Shown here in pieces: positions 1 through 9,116 of a DNA stretch of 64,000 bases (within the stretch, counting starts at the first letter, position 1; every line of letters begins with the position of its first letter). The notes below the pieces were generated by a model, which worked only from the letters and a program-made list of their open reading frames with translations, did not search any database and was not told the origin of the DNA. The position numbers and the translations under genes were made by a program. This DNA comes from Bradyrhizobium sp. CB2312 (GTDB lineage Bacteria > Pseudomonadota > Alphaproteobacteria > Rhizobiales > Xanthobacteraceae), in contig NZ_CP121668.1 in NCBI RefSeq assembly GCF_029714425.1, positions 5,229,501 through 5,293,500 on the forward strand. The letters run 5' to 3'.

Positions 1-75
1 GCATGTTGGGGCACTCAGCAAAAGCCGGTGCCCAGCAAAAGCGCGCCCTGCCGCCGAAATGACCGCAATCTCCGT

Positions 76-103
76 TTGACACCCAAATTGTATAAATTAT
101 ACA
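76..103 (+). promoter_or_regulatory. Promoter with palindromic operator upstream of the TRAP operon
   Basis: TTGACA (76-81) is followed 16 bp later by TATACA (98-103), a good housekeeping-type promoter. A perfect inverted repeat TGTATAA-A-TTATACA covers 89-103 and so overlaps the -10 element, where a bound repressor would block transcription. Short AT-rich palindromes of this kind are typical of GntR-family (FCD) regulators of sugar-acid TRAP operons, but no such regulator is visible in the window, so the regulator class is inferred. Confidence 0.7.
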
Positions 104-146
104 TTTGGCAATCGCACGACAAATCTTCGGGGGTTGGGGCCTCTTC

Positions 147-437
147 ATGATCGAGCAGACGATGCCGGCCACGCGCGCGCTCAGCGTCCGACGTACGATC
201 GTCCGGATGTCGAGCGCCCTGCTCGCCTTCGAGCGTCTGGCGCTGATGGGGCTGATGTACCTGCTGACCGGCCTGATCCTGGTCAACGTCGTCACCCGCT
301 ATGCGCGTTTCCCGATCTACTGGATCGATGAATCCGCGGTTTATTGCGTGGTCTGGCTGACCTTCATCGGCGCCACCTGCGCGGTCGCCGATCCCAGGAT
401 GGAGGAGATGAACATGTTGGCGAGGATGTTGACGTAG
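147..437 (+). pseudogene. TRAP transporter small permease (DctQ), truncated
   Basis: The first 75-80 codons read as a DctQ N-terminus: a cytoplasmic lead-in, one hydrophobic helix (LALMGLMYLLTGLILVNVV) and the family-typical stretch YWIDESAVYCVVWLTFIGA. After about position 380 the frame leaves DctQ sequence and stops at 437, so the last two to three helices are missing (the family is usually about 160-180 aa). ATG at 147 is preferred over the TTG at 105, which overlaps the operator. The break coincides with an inverted piece of dctM. The protein is not expected to work as the small membrane subunit of a TRAP importer. Confidence 0.75.
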
Positions 438-493
438 GCGAGCCCGCCCTTGAGCGAGCCGACGAACGCCATCGCCATGTCGACGATGCGCCG
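361..493 (-). pseudogene. Inverted internal fragment of TRAP large permease (DctM)
   Basis: The minus strand here encodes RRIVDMAMAFVGSLKGG and then AYVNILANMFISSILGSATA. This is the conserved segment found about 80-125 residues into DctM, including the signature that usually reads GGLAHVN...GSAxA. Both flanks carry TRAP permease sequence on the plus strand (DctQ on the left, DctM C-terminal half on the right), so about 110 bp lies backwards. The ends are blurred because the joined sequences overlap in short complementary stretches near 361-393 and 483-497. Confidence 0.75.
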
Positions 494-1109
494 TGTGCTG
501 ATCCCGATCGTCATCGTCGGCACGATTCTGAGCGGCCTCGCCAATGCGACGGAATCCGCGGCCGTCGGCGCCGTCGCCGCGGCGCTGGTCGGCAAGTACT
601 GGACCAAGGAATTCGAGTTCTCGCAGTTGCCGCAGATGATGCTGCGCAGCGGCATCTACTCGGCGATCGTGCTGTTCCTGGTCGCCGCCGCGGCCGTGTT
701 CTCCTGGGTCCTGATCTTCGGCAAGGTGCCGCAGGAAACCGCCGGCTGGATCCAGTCCGCCGCGAAGGACCCGATCAGCTTCATGCTGATCTGCAACGTC
801 ATCCTGCTGATCATCGGCACTGTCATCGACGGCATTCCCGGCCTGATCATGACGGTGCCGATCCTGCTGCCGGTCGCAACCGACGTCTACCACATCGATC
901 CCCGGCATTTCGGCGTGGTGGTGGTGATCAACCTCGTGCTCGGCCTTTTGTCGCCGCCGGTCGGGCTCTGCTTCTTCGTCGCGGCTGCCGTCACCGGCGC
1001 CAAGCCCGGCAAGATGTTCATGGTGACGCTGCCGTTCTTCGTCATCTCCTGCGTCCTCCTCGTGCTGCTCTCGCTCTACCCCTCGCTCTCGCTGATCCTC
1101 GTCAAATAG
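490..1109 (+). pseudogene. TRAP transporter large permease (DctM), C-terminal half only
   Basis: About 205 codons match the C-terminal half of DctM: PIVIVGTILSGLANATESAA, several hydrophobic helices, and the late family motif NLVLGLLSPPVGLCFFVAAA. A full DctM is about 425-440 aa. The first half is absent apart from the inverted scrap at 361-493. Translation could restart at ATG 477, but a half permease should not transport. The reading frame is open to its natural stop 24 bp before the binding-protein gene, so damage is confined to the left side, consistent with a recent rearrangement or an assembly chimera. Confidence 0.8.
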
Positions 1110-1133
1110 GCCCGTTCAAAAGGAAGCTCGACC

Positions 1134-2117
1134 ATGCCGCTTTCACGCCGCCGCTTTCTCGCCGCCAGTGCCGCCGCATCGGTGTTTGCGCCCTCGCTGG
1201 CGCTCGCCCAGGCCAAGGAATTCCGCCTCGGCCTGATCACGCCGAACGGCCATTCCTGGAACAAGGCCGCGCTCAAGTTCGGCGATGAGCTGAAGGCCGC
1301 CACCAACGGCCGCCTGACCCTGACCGTCTTCCACTCCGGCCAGCTCGGCAACGAGCCCGCGATGATGCAGCAATTGCAGTCCGGCGCGCTCGACATGGGC
1401 TTCATCCAGGCCGCCGAGCTCGGCTCGCGCGTGCCGCACATCGCCGCGATCAATGCGCCCTACATCGTCCGCTCGACGCCGGCGGTGGCGAAATTCGTGC
1501 GGCATCCGGCGGCCATCAAACTGTTCGAGGTGCTGCCGCAGGAGACCGGCACGATCGGCCTCGGCTGGGGCATCACCGGCATGCGCGCGGTGTTCTCCTC
1601 CAAGGACCTGAATTCGCTGGCCGACATCAAGGGCATGAAGCTGCGCATCAACCCGACTCCGGTCTATCGCGATTTCTATTCCTCGCTCGGCGCAGCCCCG
1701 ACGCCGATCCCGACGCCGCAGGTGTTCGACGCCATGGCCAACGGCCAGGTCGACGGCCTCGAGGCCGACCTCGAATTCTCCTGGAACCAGCGCTTCGACA
1801 AGGTGTCGAAGGTGATCCTGCAGATGAACGCCGTCTTCATGCCGATGGCGGCGGTCGTCTCCGGCCGGGTCTGGCAGTCACTCCCCGCAGCCGACCGCGA
1901 GCTGATCGCCAAGACCATCAAGACGACGCTGGACGCGCAGATCGACGAGCTCGCCGGCAACGAGCCGGCGCTGATCGAGAACTTCAAGAACGCGCCGATC
2001 CCGATCCGTCAGGTCCCCGCCGGCGACACCGAGGCCGTGATCGCCGAGTTCGACAAGATCTGGCTGCCCAAGGCGCCCGTCCTCGCCGAGCTGCGCAAGG
2101 TCGGCGCCACGCTCTGA
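1134..2117 (+). CDS. TRAP transporter periplasmic substrate-binding protein (DctP family)
   Basis: This 327-aa protein starts with a twin-arginine-like signal (SRRRFLAASAAASVF, cleavage near ALAQA), followed by a DctP fold: FRLGLITPNGHSWNKAALKF near the mature N-terminus, GQLGNEPAMMQQLQSGALDM, and the central LRINPTPVYRDF with the arginine region that binds substrate carboxylates in this family. It would capture a carboxylated substrate in the periplasm for the TRAP permease. It lies 24 bp after the dctM remnant with an AAGGAAG ribosome site and upstream of an aldolase gene, which suggests a sugar acid or related carboxylate. The substrate is not deducible. Confidence 0.88.
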   Translation: MPLSRRRFLAASAAASVFAPSLALAQAKEFRLGLITPNGHSWNKAALKFGDELKAATNGRLTLTVFHSGQLGNEPAMMQQLQSGALDMGFIQAAELGSRVPHIAAINAPYIVRSTPAVAKFVRHPAAIKLFEVLPQETGTIGLGWGITGMRAVFSSKDLNSLADIKGMKLRINPTPVYRDFYSSLGAAPTPIPTPQVFDAMANGQVDGLEADLEFSWNQRFDKVSKVILQMNAVFMPMAAVVSGRVWQSLPAADRELIAKTIKTTLDAQIDELAGNEPALIENFKNAPIPIRQVPAGDTEAVIAEFDKIWLPKAPVLAELRKVGATL

Positions 2118-2190
2118 TCCCGCCCGCCATCATCTTCACCACAGCCGGCGGCCCCAGCCCCCCCGCCGGCCTACTTACCTGGAGTCAATC

Positions 2191-3117
2191 ATGAGCCGCC
2201 GCGTTTCCTGGGAAGGCGTCTTCCCGGCCGTCACCACGCAATTCCACGACGATCTCTCGCTCGACATCGATGCGACCGCCAAGGTGATGGACGGATTGAT
2301 CCGCGACGGCGTCTCCGGCCTGATCGTCTGCGGCTCGGTCGGCGAGAACACCTCGCTCGAGCGCAAGGAGAAGGTCGCAATCATGGAGACGGCGAAGTCG
2401 GTCGCGGCCGGCCGCGTGCCCGTGCTGTGCGGCATCGCCGAATTCACCACGGCGTTCGCGGTCGAGACCGCAAAGGAAGCCGCGCGCGTCGGCATCGACG
2501 GCGTGATGGTGATGCCGGCGCTGGTCTACTCGTCCAAGCCGCATGAGACCGCCGCGCATTTCCGCGCCGTCGCCAGCGCGACCGACCTGCCGGTGATGCT
2601 CTACAACAATCCGCCGATCTACAAGAACGACGTCACCCCCGACATCCTCGCCTCGCTCGCCGACGTCGAGACCGTGGTCTGCTTCAAGGATTCCTCGGGT
2701 GACACGCGCCGTTTCATCGATACCAGGAACATGGTCGGCGACCGCTTCGTGCTGTTCGCAGGCCTCGACGACGTCATCGTCGAGAGCGTCGCCATGGGCG
2801 CGGTGGGCTGGGTCTCCGGCATGTCGAACGCCTTCCCGCGCGAGGGCGAGACGCTGTTCCGCCTCGCCAGGGCCGGCCGCCTGGCCGAGGCCATGCCGCT
2901 CTACGAATGGTTCATGCCGCTCTTGCACCTCGATGCCCGCCCGGACCTCGTCCAGTGCATCAAGCTGTGCGAGCACATCATGGGTCGCGGCACCGCCCTG
3001 ACCCGCCCGCCGCGCCTCGCACTGCTGCCGCAGGAGAAGGCCGAGGTCGAAGCCATGATGGTCAAGGCGCTCAAGAACCGGCCGCGCCTGCCGGATGTCG
3101 GGCTGAAGGCGGCTTAG
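2191..3117 (+). CDS. Dihydrodipicolinate synthase / N-acetylneuraminate lyase family aldolase
   Basis: This 308-aa class I aldolase of the DapA/NanA family is a (beta/alpha)8 barrel acting through a Schiff-base lysine. Visible landmarks are GSVGENTSLERKEK (the GTTGE...L loop), Tyr138 in VMLYNNPP and the Schiff-base Lys166 in VCFKDSSGD. It follows the TRAP binding protein by 73 bp on the same strand, so it probably cleaves or dehydrates the imported acid to a 2-oxo acid rather than making lysine. The family is functionally diverse, and the exact substrate cannot be called. Confidence 0.85.
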   Translation: MSRRVSWEGVFPAVTTQFHDDLSLDIDATAKVMDGLIRDGVSGLIVCGSVGENTSLERKEKVAIMETAKSVAAGRVPVLCGIAEFTTAFAVETAKEAARVGIDGVMVMPALVYSSKPHETAAHFRAVASATDLPVMLYNNPPIYKNDVTPDILASLADVETVVCFKDSSGDTRRFIDTRNMVGDRFVLFAGLDDVIVESVAMGAVGWVSGMSNAFPREGETLFRLARAGRLAEAMPLYEWFMPLLHLDARPDLVQCIKLCEHIMGRGTALTRPPRLALLPQEKAEVEAMMVKALKNRPRLPDVGLKAA

Positions 3118-3125
3118 GCGGGTTT

Positions 3126-3217
3126 CGTAGGGTGGGCAAAGCGAAAGCGTGCCCACCTTCTGCCAGTGATTGAGAAAGATGGCGGGCACGGCGCTACGCG
3201 CCTTTGCCCACCCTACG
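3126..3217. repeat. Imperfect palindromic intergenic repeat
   Basis: The gap between the convergent aldolase and mvaB genes holds inverted arms CGTAGGGTGGGCAAAG (3126-3141) and CTTTGCCCACCCTACG (3202-3217), which are perfect complements about 60 bp apart. I recognise this as a type of dispersed repeat common between Bradyrhizobium genes (recollection). It may also act as a bidirectional transcription stop, although it has no T-tract. Confidence 0.7.
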
Positions 3218-3242
3218 GCACCTGTGCGCGCCGCAAGCGGCC

Positions 3243-4154
3243 TTACGTCGCCGCCCGCTTCTTCTTCGCATTCAGCGCGGATGCCACCCGGCTCACCGGC
3301 GGCTTGCCGAGCACGCCGCTCATCGCATTCGTCGCCGCGAGCAGCTTCTCCATATCGACACCAGTCCTGACGCCCATGCCTTCGAGCATGTAGACCACAT
3401 CCTCTGTCGCAACGTTACCCGTGGCGCCCGGCGCGTAGGGACAGCCGCCGAGGCCGCCGGCGGCGGCGTCGATGACGCGGACGCCCTCCTCCAGGCCGGC
3501 ATAGAGATTGGCGAGCGCCTGGCCATAGGTGTCGTGGAAATGCATCCCGAGTTTTGCGGGCGGAATGTTGGCGGCCACCGCACGCAGCATCTCCTTCGCC
3601 TTGGCCGGGGTGCCGACGCCGATGGTGTCGCCGAGGGAGATCTCGGAGCAGCCGAGGTCCCACAGCGTCTTGGCGAGATCGGCCACCGCCTTCGGCTTGA
3701 TCACGCCGTCGAACGGACAGCCGAGAACACAGGAAATATAGCCGCGAACCGGCACGCCGTCGGCTTTGGCCCGCGCCAGCACCGGCTTGAAGCGCTCGAT
3801 GGACTCCGCGACGGTGCAGTTGATGTTGGCCCGCGAAAAGCCTTCGGAGGCCGCAGCGAACACCGAAACGACCTTGGCGCCGGCGGCGCGGGCGGCGTCA
3901 TACCCCTTCTCGTTCGGCACCAGCACGTGGAATTCGGCGCCCTTGACGTGGGCGACGCCGCGCAGCACGGCATCGGAGCTCGCCATCTGCGGGATCGCCT
4001 TGGGCGAGACGAAGGCGCCGACCTCGACCGTATGGAGGCCGGCCGCAACCAGCGCCTCGATGAAGGCGATGCGGGCCTCGACGCTGACCGGCGTCTTCTC
4101 GTTCTGGAGGCCGTCGCGCGGCCCCATCTCGATGATGCGGACGGGATCGCTCAT
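3243..4154 (-). CDS. mvaB: Hydroxymethylglutaryl-CoA lyase
   Basis: This 303-aa enzyme cleaves 3-hydroxy-3-methylglutaryl-CoA to acetyl-CoA and acetoacetate, the last step of leucine breakdown. Evidence is the N-terminal EMGPRDGLQNE (catalytic Arg13/Asp14 region), the metal motif HFHDTYG with His205 and His207, and the family signature GGLGGCPYAPGATGN with catalytic Cys238. It begins 1 bp after the stop of mccA and is the last gene of the ivd-mccB-mccA-mvaB operon. Confidence 0.95.
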   Translation of the reverse strand: MSDPVRIIEMGPRDGLQNEKTPVSVEARIAFIEALVAAGLHTVEVGAFVSPKAIPQMASSDAVLRGVAHVKGAEFHVLVPNEKGYDAARAAGAKVVSVFAAASEGFSRANINCTVAESIERFKPVLARAKADGVPVRGYISCVLGCPFDGVIKPKAVADLAKTLWDLGCSEISLGDTIGVGTPAKAKEMLRAVAANIPPAKLGMHFHDTYGQALANLYAGLEEGVRVIDAAAGGLGGCPYAPGATGNVATEDVVYMLEGMGVRTGVDMEKLLAATNAMSGVLGKPPVSRVASALNAKKKRAAT

Positions 4155-4155
4155 G

Positions 4156-6159
4156 TCATTCCCCCGAAGGTTCGACCACGGCGAGCTCGACGCCTTCCTG
4201 CACGATGTCGCCGACCTTGCATTTGATCGACTTCAGCACGCCGGCATAGGGCGCCCGCAGCGTCTGCTCCATCTTCATCACTTCGAGGGTCAGGATCGGC
4301 GCGCCCTTGTCGAGCTTGGCGCCCTCCTCGGCCAGCACGGCGACGACCGTGCCGGGCAAGGGCGCGGCGATCTTGTCCTCGCCGACATGCTCCTCGCTCT
4401 CGCCGCCGAACGGATCGACCCAGTGCAGGTCGAACCGGCCATTGCGCGTGCGCAAATACAGCTCGTGGCCGTCGATCACGGCGGCGACGGAGGATTTGAC
4501 GCCGTCGAGCGTCAGGTCGAAGCCGCCATCCTTCGGCGCGATCGCAAACGCCAGCTCGCGGTCGCCGATCACCAGCGTGGACGGGCCGCTGCCATAGTTC
4601 AGCGTGATCTCCTGCTCCGGACCATGTCCGACGCGAAAGGCAAAGCTGCGCTGGCGGCGGCCGACCGGCTGCCAGCCAAAGGTCTGCCACGGAGAATTCG
4701 CCTCGCCTTGCGCGACCTGCCGCTCCTCGTTGACGATCGCGGCGACGGCAGCGCACAGCTCGAGCTCCCCGGGTGCCGGCGCCGCCGACGTCAGCACCGC
4801 CAGCTCGCGCTCGATGAAGCCGGTGTCGATCGCATTGGTCCGCACCTTCGGGTGCGTGATCAGGGCGGACAGGAACGGGATGTTCGTGACGATGCCGCGG
4901 ACGTCGGATTCTTCCAGCCCACGGTTCAGCCGGTCGATCGCGACATCGCGCGTCGGCGCCCATGCGATCATTTTGGCGAGCATGGCGTCATAATACGGCG
5001 AGACCGCATCGCCCTCGCGATAGCCGGCATCGATGCGCAGGCCACCCGTCTCGTCAGGCAGGCGCCAGGTCGAGATCTTTCCGACCGACGGCATGAAATT
5101 CTTGGTCGGATTCTCGGCGTAGACGCGCGCTTCGATCGCGTGGCCGTTGAGCTTGATCTCGTCCTGCTTGAGCGGCAGCGCCTCGCCGAAGGCAACACGC
5201 AGCTGCCATTCGACGAGGTCGACGCCTGATATCAGCTCGGTCACGGGATGCTCGACCTGCAGGCGCGTGTTCATCTCGATGAAGAACACGTCCTTGCCGT
5301 CGGAGACGAACTCGATGGTGCCGGCGCCGACATAGTTCACCGCGCCCGCCGCTTTTCGCGCCGCGGCGCAGACGGTCTCGCGCTGGGCGGCATTGAGCGT
5401 CGGCGACGGCGCCTCCTCGATCACCTTCTGGTGCCGGCGCTGCAGCGTGCATTCGCGTTCGAACAGCGAGAGCAGATTGCCGTGGCTGTCGCCGATGATC
5501 TGCACCTCGATATGCCGGGGATTGTCGACATATTTCTCGATCAGCATGCGGTCGTCGCCGAACGCGGCCAGCGCCTCGCGCTTGGCGCTGACGATCGCGG
5601 GGCCAAGCTCGGCCGCCGAGCGCACGATGCGCATGCCGCGCCCGCCGCCGCCGGCGGAGGCCTTCACGAGAACAGGGAAACCGACCTTCTCGACCGCCTT
5701 CGCCAGGGTCGCATCATCCTGGGCCTCGCCGTGATAGCCAGGCACCAGCGGCACGCCGGCCTTCTCCATCAGCGCCTTCGAGCCGGACTTCGAGCCCATC
5801 GCCGTCATCATCTCGGCGGTCGGGCCGATGAAGACGAGGCCCGCGTCGTAGCAGGCCTGCGCGAACTCGGCATTTTCGGACAGGAAGCCGTAGCCGGGGT
5901 GCACGGCCTCGGCGCCGGTCTTCTTCGCGGCCTCGATCAGCCGCTCGACATTGAGATAGCTGTCGCGGGCGCGCGCGGGCCCGAGCAGCACGGCCTCATC
6001 CGCGAGCGCGACATGCATGGCGTCGCGGTCGGCCTCGGAATAGACCGCGACCGTGCGCAGACCCATGGCGCGCGCGGTGCGGATGACGCGGCAGGCGATC
6101 TCGCCGCGGTTGGCGATCAGGAGCGTGCGAAAACGGCGGTAGAGCTTTGAGCGGTCCAT
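4156..6159 (-). CDS. mccA: Methylcrotonyl-CoA carboxylase, biotin-containing alpha subunit
   Basis: This 667-aa protein has the order biotin carboxylase N-domain (TLLIANRGEIACRVIR near residue 12), ATP-grasp (GGGGRGMRIV), biotin carboxylase C-domain, a linker, and a C-terminal biotinyl domain with EVMKME. The lysine near residue 629 should carry biotin. It carboxylates biotin for transfer to 3-methylcrotonyl-CoA by the beta subunit. ATG at 6159 is chosen because it precedes the conserved LLIANRGE start and lies 4 bp after the mccB stop. Propionyl- or geranyl-CoA carboxylase is less likely because ivd and mvaB flank it. Confidence 0.94.
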   Translation of the reverse strand: MDRSKLYRRFRTLLIANRGEIACRVIRTARAMGLRTVAVYSEADRDAMHVALADEAVLLGPARARDSYLNVERLIEAAKKTGAEAVHPGYGFLSENAEFAQACYDAGLVFIGPTAEMMTAMGSKSGSKALMEKAGVPLVPGYHGEAQDDATLAKAVEKVGFPVLVKASAGGGGRGMRIVRSAAELGPAIVSAKREALAAFGDDRMLIEKYVDNPRHIEVQIIGDSHGNLLSLFERECTLQRRHQKVIEEAPSPTLNAAQRETVCAAARKAAGAVNYVGAGTIEFVSDGKDVFFIEMNTRLQVEHPVTELISGVDLVEWQLRVAFGEALPLKQDEIKLNGHAIEARVYAENPTKNFMPSVGKISTWRLPDETGGLRIDAGYREGDAVSPYYDAMLAKMIAWAPTRDVAIDRLNRGLEESDVRGIVTNIPFLSALITHPKVRTNAIDTGFIERELAVLTSAAPAPGELELCAAVAAIVNEERQVAQGEANSPWQTFGWQPVGRRQRSFAFRVGHGPEQEITLNYGSGPSTLVIGDRELAFAIAPKDGGFDLTLDGVKSSVAAVIDGHELYLRTRNGRFDLHWVDPFGGESEEHVGEDKIAAPLPGTVVAVLAEEGAKLDKGAPILTLEVMKMEQTLRAPYAGVLKSIKCKVGDIVQEGVELAVVEPSGE

Positions 6160-6163
6160 CGCA

Positions 6164-7768
6164 TCACATCCTGAACAGGCCGAACTTCGTCGGCTCGATC
6201 GGCGCATTCGACGCCGCCGAGAGGCCAAGGCCGAGCACGAGGCGCGTGTCGGCCGGGTCGATCACGCCGTCGTCCCACAGCCGCGCGGTCGCGTAATAGG
6301 GATGCCCCTGGTGCTCATATTGCGCGCGGATGGGCTCGCGGAACTTATCTTCCGCCTCCTTCGACCAGCTGTCGCCCTTGGCCTCGATATTGTCACGCCG
6401 GACCTGGCTCAGCACCATCGAAGCCTGCTCGCCGCCCATCACCGAGATGCGCGCGTTCGGCCACATCCAGAGGAAGCGTGGAGAATAGGCGCGGCCGCAC
6501 ATGCCGTAATTGCCGGCGCCGTAGGAGCCGCCGATCACCACGGCGAATTTCGGCACCGAGGCGGTCGCAACCGCCGTCACGAGCTTGGCGCCGTCGCGCG
6601 CAATGCCGCCGGCCTCGTATTTCTTGCCGACCATGAAGCCGGTGATGTTCTGCAGGAACACCAGCGGAATGCCGCGCTGGCAGCACAGCTCGATGAAGTG
6701 CGCGCCTTTCAGCGAGCTTTCGCTGAACAGAATGCCGTTGTTGGCGATGATGCCGACTGGAAAACCCCAGATATGGGCGAAGCCGCACACCAGCGTCGTG
6801 CCGTAGAGCTTCTTGAACTCGTCGAACTCGGAGCCGTCGACGATGCGGGCGATGATGTCGCGCACGTCGAACGGCTTTCTGCCGTCGACCGGCACCACGC
6901 CGTAAATCTCCTCCGCCGCAAACAGCGGATCGCGCGCCGAATGCATGTTGAGGTTGGGCCGCCCCGACGGCTTCAGCGTGCCGACGATGCGGCGGGCGAT
7001 GCCGATCGCGTGCGCGTCGTTCTGCGCATAGTGGTCTGTCACGCCCGACTGCCGCGAATGCACGTCCGCGCCGCCGAGCTCTTCCGCGCTGACGACCTCG
7101 CCGGTCGCGGCCTTCACCAGCGGCGGGCCGCCGAGGAAGATGGTGCCTTGATTTCGCACGATGATGCTCTCGTCCGACATCGCCGGCACATAGGCGCCGC
7201 CGGCGGTGCAGGAGCCCATCACGATCGCGATCTGCGGAATGCCCTGTGAGGACATCTGGGCCTGGTTGTAGAAGATGCGGCCAAAGTGCCGCTCGTCCGG
7301 AAAGATCTCGTCCTGCAGCGGCAGGAAGGCGCCGCCGGAATCGACCATGTAGACGCAAGGCAGATTGTTCTGCCGCGCGATGTCCTGCGCGCGCAGGTGC
7401 TTCTTCACGGTCATCGGGTAATAGGTGCCGCCCTTGATGGTGGCGTCGTTGGCGACAACAACGCATTCGCGACCAGCGATGCGCCCCACCCCCGTGACGA
7501 CGCTCGCCGAGTGCACGTCGCCGCCATAGAGGCCGTAGGCCGCGAGCGGCGACAGCTCCAGGAACGACGTCCCGGGATCGACCAGCAGGTCGACGCGTTC
7601 GCGCGCCAGCATCTTGCCGCGCGACGTGTGGCGGTTGCGGGAGGCCTCGCCGCCGCCGCCGGCAACCTGGCTCAGCTTTTCACGCAAGTCGGCGACGAGC
7701 GCGCGCATGGCATCCGAATTGCGCGCAAAGTCCGATGAAGACGTATCGATGCTGGAATGGAGCGGCAT
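6164..7768 (-). CDS. mccB: Methylcrotonyl-CoA carboxylase, carboxyltransferase beta subunit
   Basis: This 534-aa carboxyltransferase moves CO2 from biotin to 3-methylcrotonyl-CoA. Recognisable stretches include [29 protein letters not shown], the acyl-CoA oxyanion region [17 protein letters not shown], and [20 protein letters not shown] with the glycine-rich CoA loop. ATG 7768 ([11 protein letters not shown]) gives the usual family length of about 535 aa. Upstream codons to 7831 look like non-coding lead-in. It sits between ivd (73-bp gap) and mccA (4-bp gap) in one operon. Confidence 0.93.
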   Translation of the reverse strand: MPLHSSIDTSSSDFARNSDAMRALVADLREKLSQVAGGGGEASRNRHTSRGKMLARERVDLLVDPGTSFLELSPLAAYGLYGGDVHSASVVTGVGRIAGRECVVVANDATIKGGTYYPMTVKKHLRAQDIARQNNLPCVYMVDSGGAFLPLQDEIFPDERHFGRIFYNQAQMSSQGIPQIAIVMGSCTAGGAYVPAMSDESIIVRNQGTIFLGGPPLVKAATGEVVSAEELGGADVHSRQSGVTDHYAQNDAHAIGIARRIVGTLKPSGRPNLNMHSARDPLFAAEEIYGVVPVDGRKPFDVRDIIARIVDGSEFDEFKKLYGTTLVCGFAHIWGFPVGIIANNGILFSESSLKGAHFIELCCQRGIPLVFLQNITGFMVGKKYEAGGIARDGAKLVTAVATASVPKFAVVIGGSYGAGNYGMCGRAYSPRFLWMWPNARISVMGGEQASMVLSQVRRDNIEAKGDSWSKEAEDKFREPIRAQYEHQGHPYYATARLWDDGVIDPADTRLVLGLGLSAASNAPIEPTKFGLFRM

Positions 7769-7841
7769 GTGATCCCGCGGTCTGGTGTGACGTGGTGAGA
7801 GGCCGCGGGCAAGGCGTCGCGGCCATTTCATGGTGGAGGGT

Positions 7842-9014
7842 TTAGGCCGTCTCGGACATCAATTCGCGGCCGATCAGCATGCGGCGCACTTCGGATGTCC
7901 CCGCGCCGATCTCGTACAGCTTGGCATCGCGCCAGAGCCGTCCGACCGGAAACTCGGACGTATAGCCGACGCCGCCGAGCGCCTGGATCGCCTCGCCTGC
8001 CATCCACGTCGCCTTTTCCGCGGAATAGAGGATCGCCGCCGCCGCATCCTTGCGCAGCGTGCGGGCGTGGCCACCGCGGTCGCAGGCCTTTCCCACCGCA
8101 TAGACATAGGCGCGCGTCGCCTGCCAGGTCGAATACATGTCGGCGAGCTTGCCCTGCATCAGCTGGAAATCGCCGATCGGCTGGCCGAATTGCTTGCGCT
8201 CGTGCATGTAAGGCACCACCGCGTCCATGCATGCCGCCATGATGCCGAGCGGGCCGCCCGAGAGCACGGCGCGCTCGTAGTCGAGACCCGACATCAGCAC
8301 CTTGACGCCCTCGCCCACGCTGCCCAGCACGTTCTCCTCGGGCACCTCGCACTCGTCGAAGAACAAGGGATAGGTGTTGGAGCCGCGCATGCCGAGCTTG
8401 TCGAGATGCTGGCCGTGGGTGAAGCCTTTAAAACCTTTCTCGATCAGGAAGGCGGTCATGCCGCGCGGGCCGGCCTCCGGATCGGTCTTGGCGTAGACCA
8501 CCAGCACGTCGGCATCGCCGCCATTGGTGATCCACATTTTCGAGCCGTTGAGCACGTAGCGGTCGCCGCGCTTGTCGGCGCGCAGCTTCATCGAGACGAC
8601 GTCGGAGCCGGCGCCGGGCTCGGACATCGCCAGGGCGCCGACATATTCACCTGAGATCAGCTTCGGCAGATAGCGCTGTCGCTGCGCATCGGTGCCGTTG
8701 CGGCGGATCTGGTTGACGCAGAGATTGGAGTGCGCGCCGTAGGACAGGCCCACGGCGGCCGAGCCTCGCGAAATCTCCTCCATGGCGACGATGTGGGCGA
8801 GATAGCCCATGTTCGAGCCGCCATATTGCTCCGGCGCGGTCATCCCGAGCAGACCGAGGTCGCCGAAGCGCTTCCAGAGGTCGGCCGGGAACAGATTGGC
8901 TTTCTCGACCTCGGCAGCGCGCGGGGCGACCTCCGCTTCCACGAAGGCGCGAACGGTGTCGCGCAGCATGCCGATGTCTTCGCCCAGATCGAAGTCGATG
9001 CTCGGGATGTTCAA
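7842..9014 (-). CDS. ivd: Isovaleryl-CoA dehydrogenase
   Basis: This 390-aa FAD-dependent acyl-CoA dehydrogenase oxidises isovaleryl-CoA to 3-methylcrotonyl-CoA. It has the N-terminal helical domain, the flavin motif [30 protein letters not shown], and Glu247 in [12 protein letters not shown]. That glutamate matches the isovaleryl-type catalytic base position rather than the C-terminal position used by short-chain enzymes, which supports the specific call. It is the first gene of the leucine-catabolism operon and is divergent from an AraC-type regulator across about 100 bp. Confidence 0.93.
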   Translation of the reverse strand: MNIPSIDFDLGEDIGMLRDTVRAFVEAEVAPRAAEVEKANLFPADLWKRFGDLGLLGMTAPEQYGGSNMGYLAHIVAMEEISRGSAAVGLSYGAHSNLCVNQIRRNGTDAQRQRYLPKLISGEYVGALAMSEPGAGSDVVSMKLRADKRGDRYVLNGSKMWITNGGDADVLVVYAKTDPEAGPRGMTAFLIEKGFKGFTHGQHLDKLGMRGSNTYPLFFDECEVPEENVLGSVGEGVKVLMSGLDYERAVLSGGPLGIMAACMDAVVPYMHERKQFGQPIGDFQLMQGKLADMYSTWQATRAYVYAVGKACDRGGHARTLRKDAAAAILYSAEKATWMAGEAIQALGGVGYTSEFPVGRLWRDAKLYEIGAGTSEVRRMLIGRELMSETA

Positions 9015-9116
9015 GGCGATTCCTCCGTCTTCTTGTCGAGCCCGAACCTACCCCCGCCCGGGCGCCGCTTCGGTCGAAAAGGTTGCATTTTCCGCCAAGT
9101 TTGGCGAGGATTTTTC

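Noticed and set aside
15..908. Long open frame on minus (297 codons) across the TRAP genes
   Set aside because: Its composition is Asp/Arg/His/Gln-rich, typical of the shadow frame of a high-GC gene. The TRAP permease motifs explain the region on the other strand, apart from the short inverted piece.
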